Of a DNA stretch of 64,000 nucleotides, positions 1 to 10,860 are shown one piece after another (position 1 is the first letter of the stretch; each line of letters begins with the position of its first letter). The notes beneath the pieces are model-generated. The model was not told the DNA's origin and ran no database searches. It saw only the letters and a program-made list of their open reading frames with translations. The translations under genes were made by a program, and so were the position numbers. Origin of the DNA: Lepas anatifera (lineage: Eukaryota > Arthropoda > Thecostraca > Lepadidae); the NCBI GenBank assembly GCA_034440635.1, contig JAOTON010001138.1, positions 172,501-236,500 on the forward strand, written 5' to 3'.

Positions 1-54
1 ATGCAACAACTGCCATGTTTATACTGGTTCACCAACTCCAACCTGTTGGTATTT

Positions 55-165
55 TTCGGAATCAGGTTGCACTTATTGAGGAAGTCTACCAGACCTTGTT
101 CCCGGGACCTGTGCCTCAGGAGGCAGGTGTTGTACCACTGAGCCACGCATCGCCCATTAACCACG
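55..165 (-). repeat. tRNA-derived SINE fragment
   Basis: Read on the minus strand, the stretch holds a pol III A-box-like segment (TGGCTCAGTGGTACAAC) followed by an anticodon-arm-like hairpin (CTGCC...GGCAC). The B box is degenerate, so this is a decayed SINE head rather than a functional tRNA. No target-site duplication was found. Confidence 0.4.
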
Positions 166-544
166 ACTGAACATTTCCAAACATGCCAAACACCTCTCGA
201 AAGCGTTTTCTTCACATTTAATTCACACTCACGACATACATGCGGCTTACAAACGCCACAGTATATATGGTAGCATTGTATTGCAGCTGGTAGCAGCATG
301 CAGGAATGAACGAAAACAATTACGTCAAATACTTCCAGAATCCCCTCCCAGTAGAGAGTTTGGCCACAGTAGCGATTAATATAGAATGCTTACATATGAA
401 AAGACCGTACATAATCTTCTAAAGCACCATGCAGGTTGATTGCCCTTAAAGTTTACTAGCATTATATCGGTTCCATCAACTAGACTACGTCGAACAATGT
501 TGCATACTAAGCTTTGGGAGGGTAACTGCCACGAGAGGCTCTGT
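166..544. other. unannotated, no recognisable gene
   Basis: No ORF, splice pair or repeat was recognised here. The sequence is mixed in composition and mildly AT-rich. Confidence 0.5.
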
Positions 545-1005
545 GACTGGGAACTTCAGCCCAGTCGATCAGTTCCATTAGGCTCTCAGTCTCAACGCTC
601 ACTGTATGTGCATTGAATTTCCCTGATCTAATGCTCCTTGTGGTCGTGCCATTCCCAAAACTCCTGATGACATTGACGGCGATCGCTCGCTTCTGCTGTT
701 GGTTGGAATCCAGCAGATGCAGCAGCAGCAGCAGCTCCGGGTGGGTGAAGTGGCTTCTGCTGCTGCTGGAGCTGTTCGAACCATTGTGCCATAAACCAGC
801 AGCAGCTACCTCACCCACCCGAAGCTGCCGCTGCTGAATCTACTGGCCTCCAACCAACAGCAGGAGAGAACGTTCGCCCTCAACACTGTCAAGGGACACA
901 CGAATGGAGCGATCACTAGCAACATTAGACCGAGGCCATTCAATGTGCTGTAGTGAAATTTGAGGCCGAAAGCCTCCTGGAACTGATTCACACCTCCTTA
1001 CCTGG
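545..1005. repeat. imperfect inverted repeat with CAG/CTG-rich arms
   Basis: Two diverged arms of about 210 bp (roughly 565-765 and 790-1000) are reverse complements. Shared landmarks are GATCAGTTCC, a GTGCATTGAAT-type block, the TCTAATG block, CTGCTGTTGGTTGGA and GGGTGGGTGA. The short loop is CTG-rich. ORFs over the arms on both strands follow from trinucleotide composition and are not genes. It may be a foldback element or two opposed copies of one repeat. Confidence 0.6.
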
Positions 1006-1404
1006 AACCCGGCGGGGCCACTCCCGAAGTAAGGAAAGTGTCGGAAGCCTGTCTGATAACTGGGTGAGAAGAGGTCAGAAGGCTCGGTTCATTGTGTAGA
1101 CGCCTCTCGAAAGGCTCTAAAAATAAAAACCAAAGCTGAATGTGCAACACTGCTGACCTAGTCTATAGATGTTGGAAGCGGCAGAATGATAGGGTGGCTT
1201 ATGGGCAACCAGCCTGCATGCTATTTCCAGAATTGATTGAGCGGTTGTCACGATCACACTTTCCGAGTACAAGTTGATTAGGTTCGTCACAGTCTTCACA
1301 GATGATCAATTATGTTTGGGCTCTACGTGAAGTATGTTTGGTTGTGTTTTATTTTTTTTGCCCCACAATTTCATGTGTAACAGTCAGACAGTGGTTGCCC
1401 CAGA
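1006..1404. other. unannotated, no recognisable gene
   Basis: Nothing recognised. The ORFs present are short and have no family-like motif. Confidence 0.5.
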
Positions 1405-1665
1405 ACATGCATGGTCACCTGGGTCCATTACTTCCTCAGAGATCGGAGGGCATGCGCAGAATTAAACGGAACGCGCAGTGCGGAGCGGATAGTTTGGGCC
1501 GGCCTCCTACAGGGATCGGTGCTGGCTCCGACTGTGTACATTCTGGCCAAGGAGGCTTCTGGCCTTCCGCAGACGGATGTGCCAGTCGAAGTTGTCTCTT
1601 ACCAAAGTTGTAGTCCGCGACCACCAGGAAGTGGAGCAAAGGCTGGCTGGACAGTCTTCGAACAA
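1405..1665 (+). pseudogene. non-LTR retrotransposon RT fragment
   Basis: Frame 1 translates to a stretch typical of LINE reverse transcriptase palm domains: FLRDRRACAELNGTRS, then GLLQGSVLAPTVY (RT motif B, normally LPQGSVLxPxLF) at about 1501-1540. A shifted frame then gives VEVVSY followed by DVVVRDHQEVEQRLAG, the expected YADD region with its acidic residues disrupted by a small indel. No other LINE domains flank it, so it is a short decayed remnant. Its motif B differs clearly from the LINE at 14.8-19.3 kb, so it belongs to another family. Confidence 0.65.
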
Positions 1666-2261
1666 ACCATGGGGGTCACCCGCCGGCCCGCCCCCAAGAT
1701 GGTAGTTGACCATCCCCTGAGGCTTTGCCTCCTCCCTCTCTTAACGAAATCCTGGATCCGTCCCTGAAAAACGATGCGGTGGAACCAGAAATCAAAATGA
1801 TCTAGGAATACGGTTAGACCCTGACAAAGGATGACAATATGAGACAGTTCTTAATTCAGGGGGTGAAACAGCAGCGGTGCAAGTTTCCAGAGTTTAGAAA
1901 ATCAGGCTCTCGCTTCGGAGTTCTAGTATCCTAAACAGGCTCAGCTGAACAGTGCGGCCATGCGCAATTGTGAGCGGTACGCTCTATTGACGACAATGCC
2001 GTGTAGTCTCTGACCGTGGATGTTGCTCGTTATCCGGATGCGAGGTGTTTGCCTGTCTTTGGAGATGCCACTGTATTGGACGCTGGAATGTCTAATAACA
2101 TTTGCCAGATCTGGAGAGACAGACACTGTTTATGAAACTACTGCATGCGATTAACTAGCATTTTCATACACAGCCTAACGTGTTAGACCTGACTAAACTT
2201 TGGTTGGTTTTCCCCGAATCATTATTCCAAAATCACCTTCCTATACTATTTTGATGATAAT
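1666..2261. other. unannotated, no recognisable gene
   Basis: May include degraded 3' sequence of the RT remnant just upstream, but no domain can be read. Otherwise nothing recognised. Confidence 0.45.
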
Positions 2262-2304
2262 AATTTTGGGGTTTAACGACGCAGGAACTGTCGAGGTCAT
2301 ATGG
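2262..2304 (-). repeat. SINE 3'-end module with ATT-type tail
   Basis: The + strand reads an AAT-rich tail then GGGGTTTAACGACGC and GTCATATGGCG. This matches the tail side of the complete SINE at 53016-53199 (GGGGTTTAACGACAC...GTCATACGGCG). Only the 3' module is present, and it abuts the LINE fragment starting at about 2305. Confidence 0.6.
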
Positions 2305-3183
2305 CGTGGGCTGGGCGGACACCGGGCTGGCGGAGTCCGCTGAGGCCGCCCTTGCTGACTTCCCGGTGGAGCCCCTGCAGGTGATCCCGCGGGCCACGCC
2401 ACGGGAGACGCACCCTCCCGGAATCGACATCCGACCTCACCTGCTCTCAGTCACCAGCGGGGAGGACCCTCCTGCAGTCCGACTGGCGGCGGCGGAGGCG
2501 ACTCTCGACCGGCTGCCGACAGCCAGCCTACACCGACGGATACGCAACCAATGGCAAAGAGTGCAGAGGGGCGGTGCGGTGATTACCCCAGCTGCCCACA
2601 TCGCAAAGCTCATCAAGGTGGCCGCTGGCCGCTTCACCTCCAGTTACCGAGCTGGCAGCCCTGGACGCGGCACCAGGCCACGCCGGCCTCCCCGGCAACG
2701 AGCTGGTGGACGAACCAGCGCGCGTTGCCGCCGCTCTCGACCAGTCCGGGATGCCCATCGACCTCGCGTCAGCCAGGGCTGCCTAACCGCTCCGCCACCA
2801 AAAATGGACAGAGACCCGCTTATGCCGACCCGCTACGCCGATGAGTGCCGGACTGGGTGGACCACTCTGGGGGATAGCTTGGGCCTTTCACAGCTGGATA
2901 TTGTGGAGGTGGCGCGTCTGCGCACTGGACACTCCATTACCATGCGAATTCACCACCAGAGGATCGGTTTGGACCCGGAGACCACATGCCAGGAATGCGA
3001 CGATGGGGAGGATGAGACCCTCCACCACCGTATGGGTGCCCTGCGTGCGCTGTCCTGCGCTGGGACATCTTTGGACGGGACGGGCCGACCATCTGCTAGG
3101 AGCTGGTGGACCTGCGCCGGCTGGCAGTGCTCCTGCGGTGGTTGGGGCATCTCTGAGGACGCCCCCTGTTTTCTTCATCATAT
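2305..3183 (+). pseudogene. decayed, 5'-truncated LINE copy (RNase H and zinc-knuckle end)
   Basis: Same family as the LINE at 14786-19296. The linker after the RT matches closely (GWADTGLAESAEAALADFP here, GWAETGLAVSAEAGLAAFP there). It is followed in a shifted frame by the RNase H start YTDGYATNGKE, then AAGRFTSSYRAEL, then GHAGLPGNELVDE from the RNase H end. The residues between ELAALDAA and the last block are missing, so an internal deletion removed the core of RNase H including its third acidic residue. The zinc knuckle begins CQECDDGEDETLHH but its last cysteine is lost. The end reads DIFGRDGPTI and RWLGHL then stop, matching the intact copy, and is followed by a short 3'UTR and a TTCATCATATT tail. 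Frameshifts and stops make it nonfunctional. Confidence 0.85.
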
Positions 3184-4139
3184 TCAAGAGCGGTGGGGGA
3201 GGGGTCGGACTGTCCACCAGGGTTGCAGCAGAGTTGGCACGCGTGGGGATCGTAGATCGGGGCACCCGATGCGAAGAGCGAGGGGGGCTAAACTCTTTTC
3301 ATGGTCCAGGTGGAGGCCGAGATTTGGAACTGGTATAGCTTGTAGTCATGCTGCGGTGTGTGTTTGAACGGTGGCTAATAATCGGGTGCGGTCTTCGTGA
3401 TCGAATTCCTCTAGCAGGCTCTCTTTGTAGCAGGAGGAAGGTATGCCGCCCCAGGCCCGCTGTTTTACAGCTTCCGACTCGTCAAGCAGATCCAAGGCTC
3501 CTGTCGAGACCTGAAATTGACCTGAGACTGCCGACATAGTGTGGCTGAGGATGACATTTGAATGCCCGGGTCGGTTGAATAAAGGCGATGAATGACATAC
3601 CAAAGTGTATTGAAATATAGCGTTTGAACTTGTGGGTGAAATGTATCAAAGCCTTCTCTCGCTGAAATGAATAGATGGTTTGGTGCCTTAACGTTACCAG
3701 TGAATCAGTTCAGATTTGTAAGTAGGTAGCTAGGTACTTTAAATCATGTAGATGTCTATATAATGTTAACTAAAGAAACATTACAAACTCCTCGCGACAG
3801 GACATTGGTAAAGAAAGTTGTTTTTATGGCCACTGACATGAAAAGAAGTAAAAAATTAATTATAATACTAATACATACTGTATAAAGAACCTTACATTTA
3901 CTATTTGAACGAATAGGTGAAAAACTATTGTGGAACAAGAAACAAAACATACTAATTTTAAACCTTTTGCCACCTCTGTATCCTTTTCCCTGTGGGCTCT
4001 TGCTTTCAGTGTGTAATAAACTTAGCAGCAATGTGTATGGTATGATAACTTTCTTGGTATTGTCACCCTTTTTAGTTGAATGCACATTTACCCATCTTTT
4101 AACGCTATCTCACAATGTGGTCTGCTTGGCTTAGTTGCT
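3184..4139. other. unannotated, AT-rich
   Basis: No domain or repeat was recognised. Small ORFs on both strands have no family signature. Confidence 0.5.
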
Positions 4140-4216
4140 GTCACCACCACTTCTATCTGTCTCTCATCTACCTTGAACTCCCCTTTCTGACCTCATCCAC
4201 CTCTTTCTTCTTTCAG

Positions 4217-4241
4217 GATTCTTCCTCAACTGGGATATAAG
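4217..4241 (+). other. candidate micro-exon with strong splice signals
   Basis: A long pyrimidine-rich tract (about 4140-4214) ends in TTTCTTCTTTCAG. After 25 bp follows AAG|GTATGT, a near-consensus donor. One frame reads FFLNWDIR across the candidate exon. No neighbouring exon of a recognisable gene was found, so the host gene and phase are unknown. Chance occurrence is possible in 64 kb. Confidence 0.3.
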
Positions 4242-4439
4242 GTATGTACTGAGCCCTCTATAGCGCTTATTAAATCTATCGCCTCTTGTCTTTATTTGAC
4301 GCAGCCTTTTTGTACGACTTCTCTCACTGAGTGTTCCCTCGCTGTTCTTTGCTGGTTAAAAAAAACTTTGCCTGTAGATGCATTCTGTCCGTGCACCAAA
4401 GCTATTTTATACTCCAGCTGACAGTTGAAGATTTTATGC

Positions 4440-4625
4440 GAGGTTTCATGTGTAGATGGAGTGTGCGGATTAGGCTTACAGCGCACCGGTCGCTGAGGCC
4501 ACGTGGCTTCTGTACCTCCCATCCTATCGGAAGAGGCCTGGTAGGTGGCTGACACGGGATTCGAACCCACGCTTCCAGTTCGGCAATCTTGTATCTCCTC
4601 CCTGCATCACCTGACTGCCTCTTCA
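4440..4625 (-). repeat. tRNA-derived SINE
   Basis: On the minus strand a perfect pol III B box (GGTTCGAATCC within GTGGGTTCGAATCCCGTG, + strand about 4553-4570) lies downstream of a degenerate A box (GGTGATGCAGGGAGGAGA). A non-tRNA body follows (GTGCGCTGTAAGCC). The acceptor stem does not close, so it is a SINE head and not a tRNA gene. The 3' limit is uncertain. Confidence 0.55.
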
Positions 4626-5229
4626 GGTAGGTTGGATGGGATTTGCGTGCCGTCCGCAGTGGGTGACTGCTTTTCTTCTGAGCCGTAGGTCTTGTGCTCA
4701 GTTCTGGGCGTGCGAGTAATGAGAATTATCGAAGCCCCAGGGTTTCCCCTAATATGGTGGCCGAAATCGCTTGTAGGTTTTTCAAGGGATCGTTGTAGTC
4801 CGAACCCTCCACAAATATATGCAGTTGGGTCTACTGCTACTACTGTATGCACTATTGATTTGGTCGGACACGATTGAGGTGTAAGGCCTTGCTCCTAATA
4901 CCGCATAATTCTATTAAGATCTTGAACTTGTTGACTCAGGTAAGGGCCGCCTTCGCCGAGACGGAGAGAGTGTATCTCTTTGAAATACTCTCGTTGAGCC
5001 CAATCAGATGGCGTATAATCTGGCTAGGTCGAATCAAATCCTAAGCTATATTCATACTTCAGTTTCCGGTCAACTTGAGTTACAATCCATATCGTTTGAA
5101 TCCCACTTACAAGACAGATATACAGTGGCGGGAAAAAGTTTATGGCTATATCTTTTGGAGTTATTGAACTTAGCCACATTCTCTATGCCTTTGTCAGGGA
5201 GAGACGATGGTTCTTACTGAACCGTAGAT
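4626..5229. other. unannotated, no recognisable gene
   Basis: Nothing beyond short uncharacterised ORFs. Confidence 0.45.
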
Positions 5230-5400
5230 CACTGATAATGACAATCCCGTTACTTCAGCTTATTGTATTCCTTGACATTGCTGTGGTGTGTGAATCTCAG
5301 AACTAGACTTGTTAGTTTCATTATACTGGTGTCAAATTTTGTGTAGGTGAGTTTACTTGCTCTGGCGGGTGCGGTTGCACTGACCTGATGTGGTATTGAC
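5230..5400 (+). repeat. fragment of the dispersed AGGTCA-rich repeat
   Basis: Shares ordered blocks with 58340-58510 and 63480-63660: AATCCCGTTAC, TTGCTGTGGT, TGTGAATCTCA, then a GTAGGTGAG/TGACCTGA end. It is diverged from both. Confidence 0.5.
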
Positions 5401-5889
5401 CTAATACGTCAAGGAAGGTCGCGGAAAGAATCAGGGGACAGATTAAGCGGGACACTGTTCCTTTTCTGTTGCAAATAACCATAGTGAGTAGGCTTTCGCC
5501 CGTCCCCTCCTACATCGCGTATCAAGGCTCTTTGGCCTGATTGCCTTTGGCAGCTTCGATAATGTTGCACCCACCTTTGAGCCGAAGTAGATTTAGATGC
5601 ATAGTTGCTGATCTGATCTTGCCTACAATATCTCAAGAATGTTCTTCATTGTTTCACAGTTCTGATCAACCCCTTATTTCATGAAACAGACTAGGCGTGA
5701 TGTGTTAATCGACGCGAGACTGAGGTTACACCGAGAGCCGTGTGGTAGCCTAAGAGCCGGAGAGCCGTCTTGTAGTCTTGTTCTGTTTCTTGTTCTTGAC
5801 ACCCAATTTGCTCGCGAAAAATATATATTTATGTGCCGAAAACGCTGGGGACAAGGCACCATTTAGCTTGAGCTTTGGATTAAAATACG
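5401..5889. other. unannotated, no recognisable gene
   Basis: Nothing recognised. Confidence 0.4.
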
Positions 5890-5891
5890 AC

Positions 5892-5965
5892 TGCCTTCAG
5901 GATAAGAAGCGACACATACACCATTGGGCCTTCAGGATAAGAATCGACACATACACCATTGGGCG
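5892..5965. repeat. two-copy tandem repeat, about 35 bp
   Basis: CTTCAGGATAAGAA followed by CGACACATACACCATTGGG occurs twice in direct tandem with a single-base difference. Confidence 0.85.
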
Positions 5966-7190
5966 CGGCTGTTGTGGCTTCCGCCTGTTTGGTAGTGTGA
6001 AGACTGGTGCGGTATTGTTTGCTACGCTGGAGTCCACAATGTGGGATGGCAGAAGCTCTGTGGGCAGTACTCGCCTGTTTTACTGAGGTACTTGTTTTGT
6101 GAGGTACTTTCAACAATTGGACTTGACATATTAACATAGATGCATTGATAATGCTCAAGTGTTTCGTTTTTTTGGAAGGTAAATTCTGGTTTCTGAACGG
6201 GGCTGCGGCTCCCGCGAGGCCTATTCCTATATATCGGCCAAATTTCACATGTGGACCCGACCCTACCGTCTCGCTAATGAGAAGCCCAAACGGGTACGGC
6301 GGCGCCGGCGGCTGGAAAGCGGCGCTGGTGTGTCTTAGTCTGGCTTATTTCTCCTTAAGTGGACATATCCGTACAGACAGCTTTAAGTTCTCTAATCGGC
6401 GGGCAGGGGCCTCATATGCGGTGTACGGGTACGCTAGGTCGCCATCAATGGCCTTTTTGTTTGTGCTCGTCGGGAGCAACGGCCATTTTGTGCCACATCA
6501 GCAGTGAAGCGCCAGATCAGATCCGTTTTTATAACACTTTTCGGCTTCGTGGCATTGAACAGGAAATCTATCTGTGGTGTATCGAATGTTTCCCTCTGTG
6601 TTCAGCTCCGCGGTGTAGCGGTCAGATATCGTCAGGAAACGCCCGCTGCGGTGGCGGTGGCGGCTGCGGCGGTCAGCTGCGGTTCAGATGGCGCTGGTGT
6701 AGTCAGTTTCCAGACTGGACTGGGTTTTCAAGGCGGCTAAGAATGGTCCAGCCCCTGCGTGGATTCAGAGCTCTTTTGGGGGTCAGTGGGGAATCCAGAA
6801 CTCAAGTTTGGATGGGGGTGTGTTTCCAGGTTTTGTTGAGCAGGGGTGGGGGTGGAAGGTGACACGCTTGTACCGCAAATGCCGGTGAGCGGGGAAAGTG
6901 GAGTTTGAACTTCAGTCTTAAAGGAAATAGAGCACTGTCGAAATTTTAAAGATAACTATTTAAGGATAAAACAGGTCCGATGATCAGGAAACCACATTTG
7001 TTCCACCTCCAATCGCTCAAAACAAAGATATCGCCTCTTGTCCTACTACTACTACGCTGGGTTGGCCCTAGCATCGTCAAGAGAGCATGTAAGGCGCCCT
7101 ATTTCAGGGAAAGGCTGCAGGAGCGACGCACTAGTCACCCCACACAGAGATGCTGAGCGGGGCGTGCCGTTTCAGGCGCCCAGTCACCAA
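5966..7190. other. unannotated; includes short CpG/GCG-rich stretches
   Basis: GC-rich patches at about 6290-6330 and 6640-6690 carry GGC/GCG runs that keep several frames open. No protein family was recognised, and the overlapping small ORFs look compositional. Confidence 0.45.
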
Positions 7191-7244
7191 CAATGAACAT
7201 GACACATATTCATTACGGACTCCTTTTACCCTCACCTCACTCTG

Positions 7245-7813
7245 ATGACAGCATTCCTGCAGTGGAATATGCGGGGATTCAGAGCAAACACGAGCGACCT
7301 CCAGGCGCTGATGGCCGCCAAAACCCCCGTTGCAGTCGCACTACAAGAAACAAAATTAAAACAAAACCACACATGTAACATACACCATTACAAACATATC
7401 GCTACGACGTTCCCACCACCTCTGTCGCCCACGGAGGAGTAGCCCTTCTTGTCCATTATAGTACCCCTCAATTGTTTCACTTACAGACTAATCTACAGGC
7501 AGTAGCGGTGACTGTAGACCTCAATGACATCAAACTAACCATTGTTTCTGTGTACCTTCCTCCCGCCGAGGAGTTTCCAGTCGGCGCGTTCGAGAACTTG
7601 GTGAGACAGTTACCGAGACACAATATAATTCTAGGCGATTTTAATGCATATAACACCGTCTGGGGCTGCCCACGGTCCAACCGACGTGGAAGGTGCTTAG
7701 AGGATGTAGTTTCACGTAATGACCTGTGTATTCTTAACACCGGCGACCCCACTCCATTGCACGCCGTCGGAGCTACATCGCCATCGATTTGTCACTTTGC
7801 TCTCCATCAGTAG
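7245..7813 (+). pseudogene. APE endonuclease remnant of the I-like LINE
   Basis: Two frames hold the N-terminal half of an exonuclease-endonuclease-phosphatase fold: LQWNMRG (catalytic Asn), LQETKL (catalytic Glu), VYLPP and GDFNAYNTVWG (Asp/Asn loop). A frame break near 7440 separates the halves. A SxDH-type end could not be read downstream. The region would nick target DNA in an active element. Confidence 0.75.
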
Positions 7814-8593
7814 GCGATCGTTTCAGTTGGCGCACCCATTCGAACCCGTGCGGGAGCGATCATTACCCGATCTGGCTTGGTCCCAGAGCCCCCACCCAGG
7901 AATGAGAACACCGCAGTGGAACCTGAAACGTGCAGACTGGGAAGGCTTCACTGCCGACTGTGTATTGGATTTCACCCGGAGGAGGATGATACAGCAACAA
8001 CTTTTACGATATAATACGTTCCCGATTAGTCGACGCGGCTAATACCTATATTCCTAAAACCAGCCCACTGCCCCGTCGTATCCCTGTACCGTGGTGGACT
8101 GAGGAATGTAAAAGATATTGGAGAACGACGACGATGTTTAAGAATTTTTACAAGACGCCCGACAACTGACAACCTGATACGATTCCGACGTGCAGGCTCT
8201 GGCGAGACGGACTGTTCGAGACGCAAGCGCAGGACGTGGAGAGCGTCATCGATACCATAAATAGACTTACACTCAAAGTACAATCTGGCGCCGAGTGCAC
8301 GCCTATCCGGCCGTAGTTCTGCTCATCGCTGCCAGTGCTTCCGGCCCCACTGGCGACATCACTAACCCTGCTGATGTCTCAAATGCTTTCGGAAGGGCCT
8401 GGGCTGCCCGCTGGCAGTCGGGCTGTACCGATCCCAGGTTCAAACGATACAAACAGCAGAAGGAGCGCATACCAGTAAATTTTAGCTCAGCGGAAGAATT
8501 CGAATGCAATGAGCCTTTTCTCTTGGAGAGCTTCAAATAGCACTCTCACGGTCGAGGAGTACAGCCGCCGGTCCAGATGCCATACACATTGAC

Positions 8594-9678
8594 ATGGTCA
8601 AACATCTTAATGAGAGGTCACTATCGTCACTGCTGGCTTTCTTCAACTCGCTTTGGGTTTCGCGACTTCCTAGTTCATGGAGAGAGGCCACTATCATCCC
8701 GGTTTTAAAACCTGACAAGGACGGTAACGACCCCTGCATTACAGACCTATTTCCTGACTTCAGCGTTGAAACTCATGGACGTATGGTAAATGCACGCCTG
8801 TGTGGTTTTGAAGCTCCAAATTCTTCTCTAATGATCAGTGTGGTTTCGCCCGGCCGGTGCACAACGGACCATCTTGTCTCGTTAGATACCTCAGTCCGCC
8901 GTTCTTTTTTCCAAACAGCACGTCTTCGCCGTTTCTTTGACATTGAGAAGGCTTACGACACGGCCTGGCGACACGCAATTTTGAGAAGACCAGAAAGCCG
9001 GTGTAAGGTCACTGGGATACTTCATTGACAATTTCATGAAGGAACGGAATTTCAGAGTGAGAGTGGGTAACTCTCGTCTGAAAGCTACTGCAGGAGGGCG
9101 GTGTAGTCCAGGGTGGGGTTTTAGCGTGACCTTGTTCGGGATTTTAATCAATGACATATGCAGGCTCTGCCACCGACAGTTGAAAAGTCCCTGTTTGTAG
9201 ACGACTTCGCGGTGTGGGTCAGCACCTCCACGTCTGTTTCAGCTCAGAGACAACTTCAGATATGCCTCGACCAGCTATCTGCGTGGTGTCTGAGAAACGG
9301 CTTCAAGTTTTCGACTGATAAAACTGTATGTGTGCACTTTGCCGCCGCCGCTCATGTCCAGATATTAGCCTCCGACTGTACGGCGGAGAGTACCTGTCGT
9401 AATGGAGACGAAGTTTTTGGGATGACACTAGACAAACGTCTTACATACGCCAATCACATATCACGGCTCCGAGACAGTGTTTCAAACGCATGAACATTCT
9501 AAAGGTAATATCCCGCACATCATATGGGCTGACAGAACCACCCTTCTCCGGCTGTATCGCGCCCTATTCGATCAGTTTTAGATTACGGATCACCCGGTAT
9601 GACGTGCCTGAACAGTCTGAAACAGCCCCTAGACGCTGTACACCATGCCTGCGTGCGTATCGCCACAGGTGCTTTTGA
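8594..9678 (+). pseudogene. reverse transcriptase remnant of the I-like LINE
   Basis: 8594-9028 carries the fingers and motif A region. The palm motif B (expected PQG) between about 9030 and 9150 is scrambled. 9158-9493 carries FVDDF, then CLRNGFKFSTDKTVCVHF (motif D) and a FGMTLDKRLTYANHI stretch (motif E, usually FLGxxxDxxLxW). 9490-9678 continues into the thumb (MNILKVISRTSYG). Several stops and frameshifts make it inactive. Confidence 0.75.
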
Positions 9679-10039
9679 CATCCCGTAGGGCCAGCCTACT
9701 GGTGGATGCAGACGAGCCCCCTTGACCTGAGAAGGAAGCGTCTCGCCTTACGTATGCCGCCAATATCGCAATACCCAGATCACCCAACATTCAGTGGATA
9801 TTTGAGCCCTCTAATCGAGTTATTCTTGGAGGGTCGGGCCAGCCCTCTAAGCGCTATGCATGCGATCTCAGAATGGACTGAACAATCAACAATAGACCTA
9901 AGCATGATGCAAGAAGCGCCCCGAACGTCACGAACCCTGGCGACTCGCTCCTGTCGAGTGCGACACAAACCTGCTGCGATTCGATAAAGCCACAACACCA
10001 CCAGTAGAGCTGCAACAACTAGCCCTGGAAGTAATCGAA

Positions 10040-10760
10040 ACATATGCGGGTTGCTTCTATTACACTGATGGCTCTAGGGGTCGGACGCCGCTGTGCCTTC
10101 ACAGGCTGGGATCTGCCGTTTTAGTCTCCCACGAACGGTCTCGTTTTTACTACAGACTTTACGCAATCTTCAGGTTTTCGACACTTACGCCACGCTCTGA
10201 GTCCCGAGTTCTCTAGTGACAGACTCTGCCAGCTCGTTGGCAGCACTTGTCGCACCAACCAGCATCATCCTGGCTTGTTCCAGCTATCGAAGGCTATTGA
10301 CAGCTCTTTTTACGCGAGATATGACAATCAGATTCCTCTGGGTTCCAGCCATGTTGGGGTGCCTGAAACGAGAGGGCGACGAAGCTGCTAAAGTAGCATG
10401 TGCGCAGCCTCCGATGCATCGATTTAAGTTCCCGCCAGTGACCTGAAAGCCGAATTTAATGAGCTCTTGAGAGTGGAATGGCAGACAAGATGGGAAGCAG
10501 AACCTGGCTGCACACTTAAACGTCTTCGGCTAAGGATAGGGAAATGGGAATCCAGTAGTCGGCGGAGCAGAGGAGAGGAGGTGTCGTTGCCAGGTTACGA
10601 ATAGGGCACACATACGCAACACATGCTCATTATCTGACTGGCTCCGACCCAAATATTTGCTCTTACTGTGAAACCGGCTGACCCTGGAACATGTGCCGAT
10701 GCTGCCGCTGGCTGTGAACAGATTTGTAGAATCCGCAGCGGTTCTTCCCATCAACACCGT
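10040..10760 (+). pseudogene. RNase H and C-terminal end of the I-like LINE
   Basis: Starts with YTDGSRG, the first catalytic Asp of RNase H. A TDSASSLAAL block (third Asp, about 10216-10250) follows, then FLWVPAMLGCLKREGDEAAK, where the usual VPxHxGxxGNExAD has lost its histidine and part of its glycines. The tail keeps CSYC but no readable HxxxxC. Confidence 0.65.
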
Positions 10761-10860
10761 TGGCTAACTTGCTCGGTGACAGTGCAGCTGTAGACATCCG
10801 TGTGTCCTACAGTTTTAAAGGAAATCAAGTTCCAGATTGTTATAACCCACGCCAAACCAG

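Larger units (their letters stand above)
7195..10860 (+). mobile_element. decayed I-like non-LTR retrotransposon
   Basis: Domains appear in LINE order across many frameshifts. APE endonuclease: FLQWNMRGFRANTSDLQAL and ALQETKL (about 7257-7360), then IVSVYLPPAEEF and IILGDFNAYNTVWG (about 7530-7670). RT: SWREATIIPVLKPDKDG (about 8675), FDIEKAYDTAWR (motif A, about 8935-8970), SLFVDDFAVW (motif C, 9188-9217). RNase H: FYYTDGSRGR (about 10055) and FLWVP...GCLKREGDEAAK (about 10335-10395). A degraded C-terminal CSYCETG knuckle lies at about 10655. The single RNase H after RT and the FDIEKAYDTAWR motif point to the I/Nimb group; that clade call is inference. No intact ORF, tail or TSD was identified, so both ends are approximate. 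Confidence 0.85.

Noticed and set aside
2306..3367. 353-codon ORF as a host gene
   Set aside because: It crosses out-of-frame LINE remnants; only its first part is in the LINE frame.
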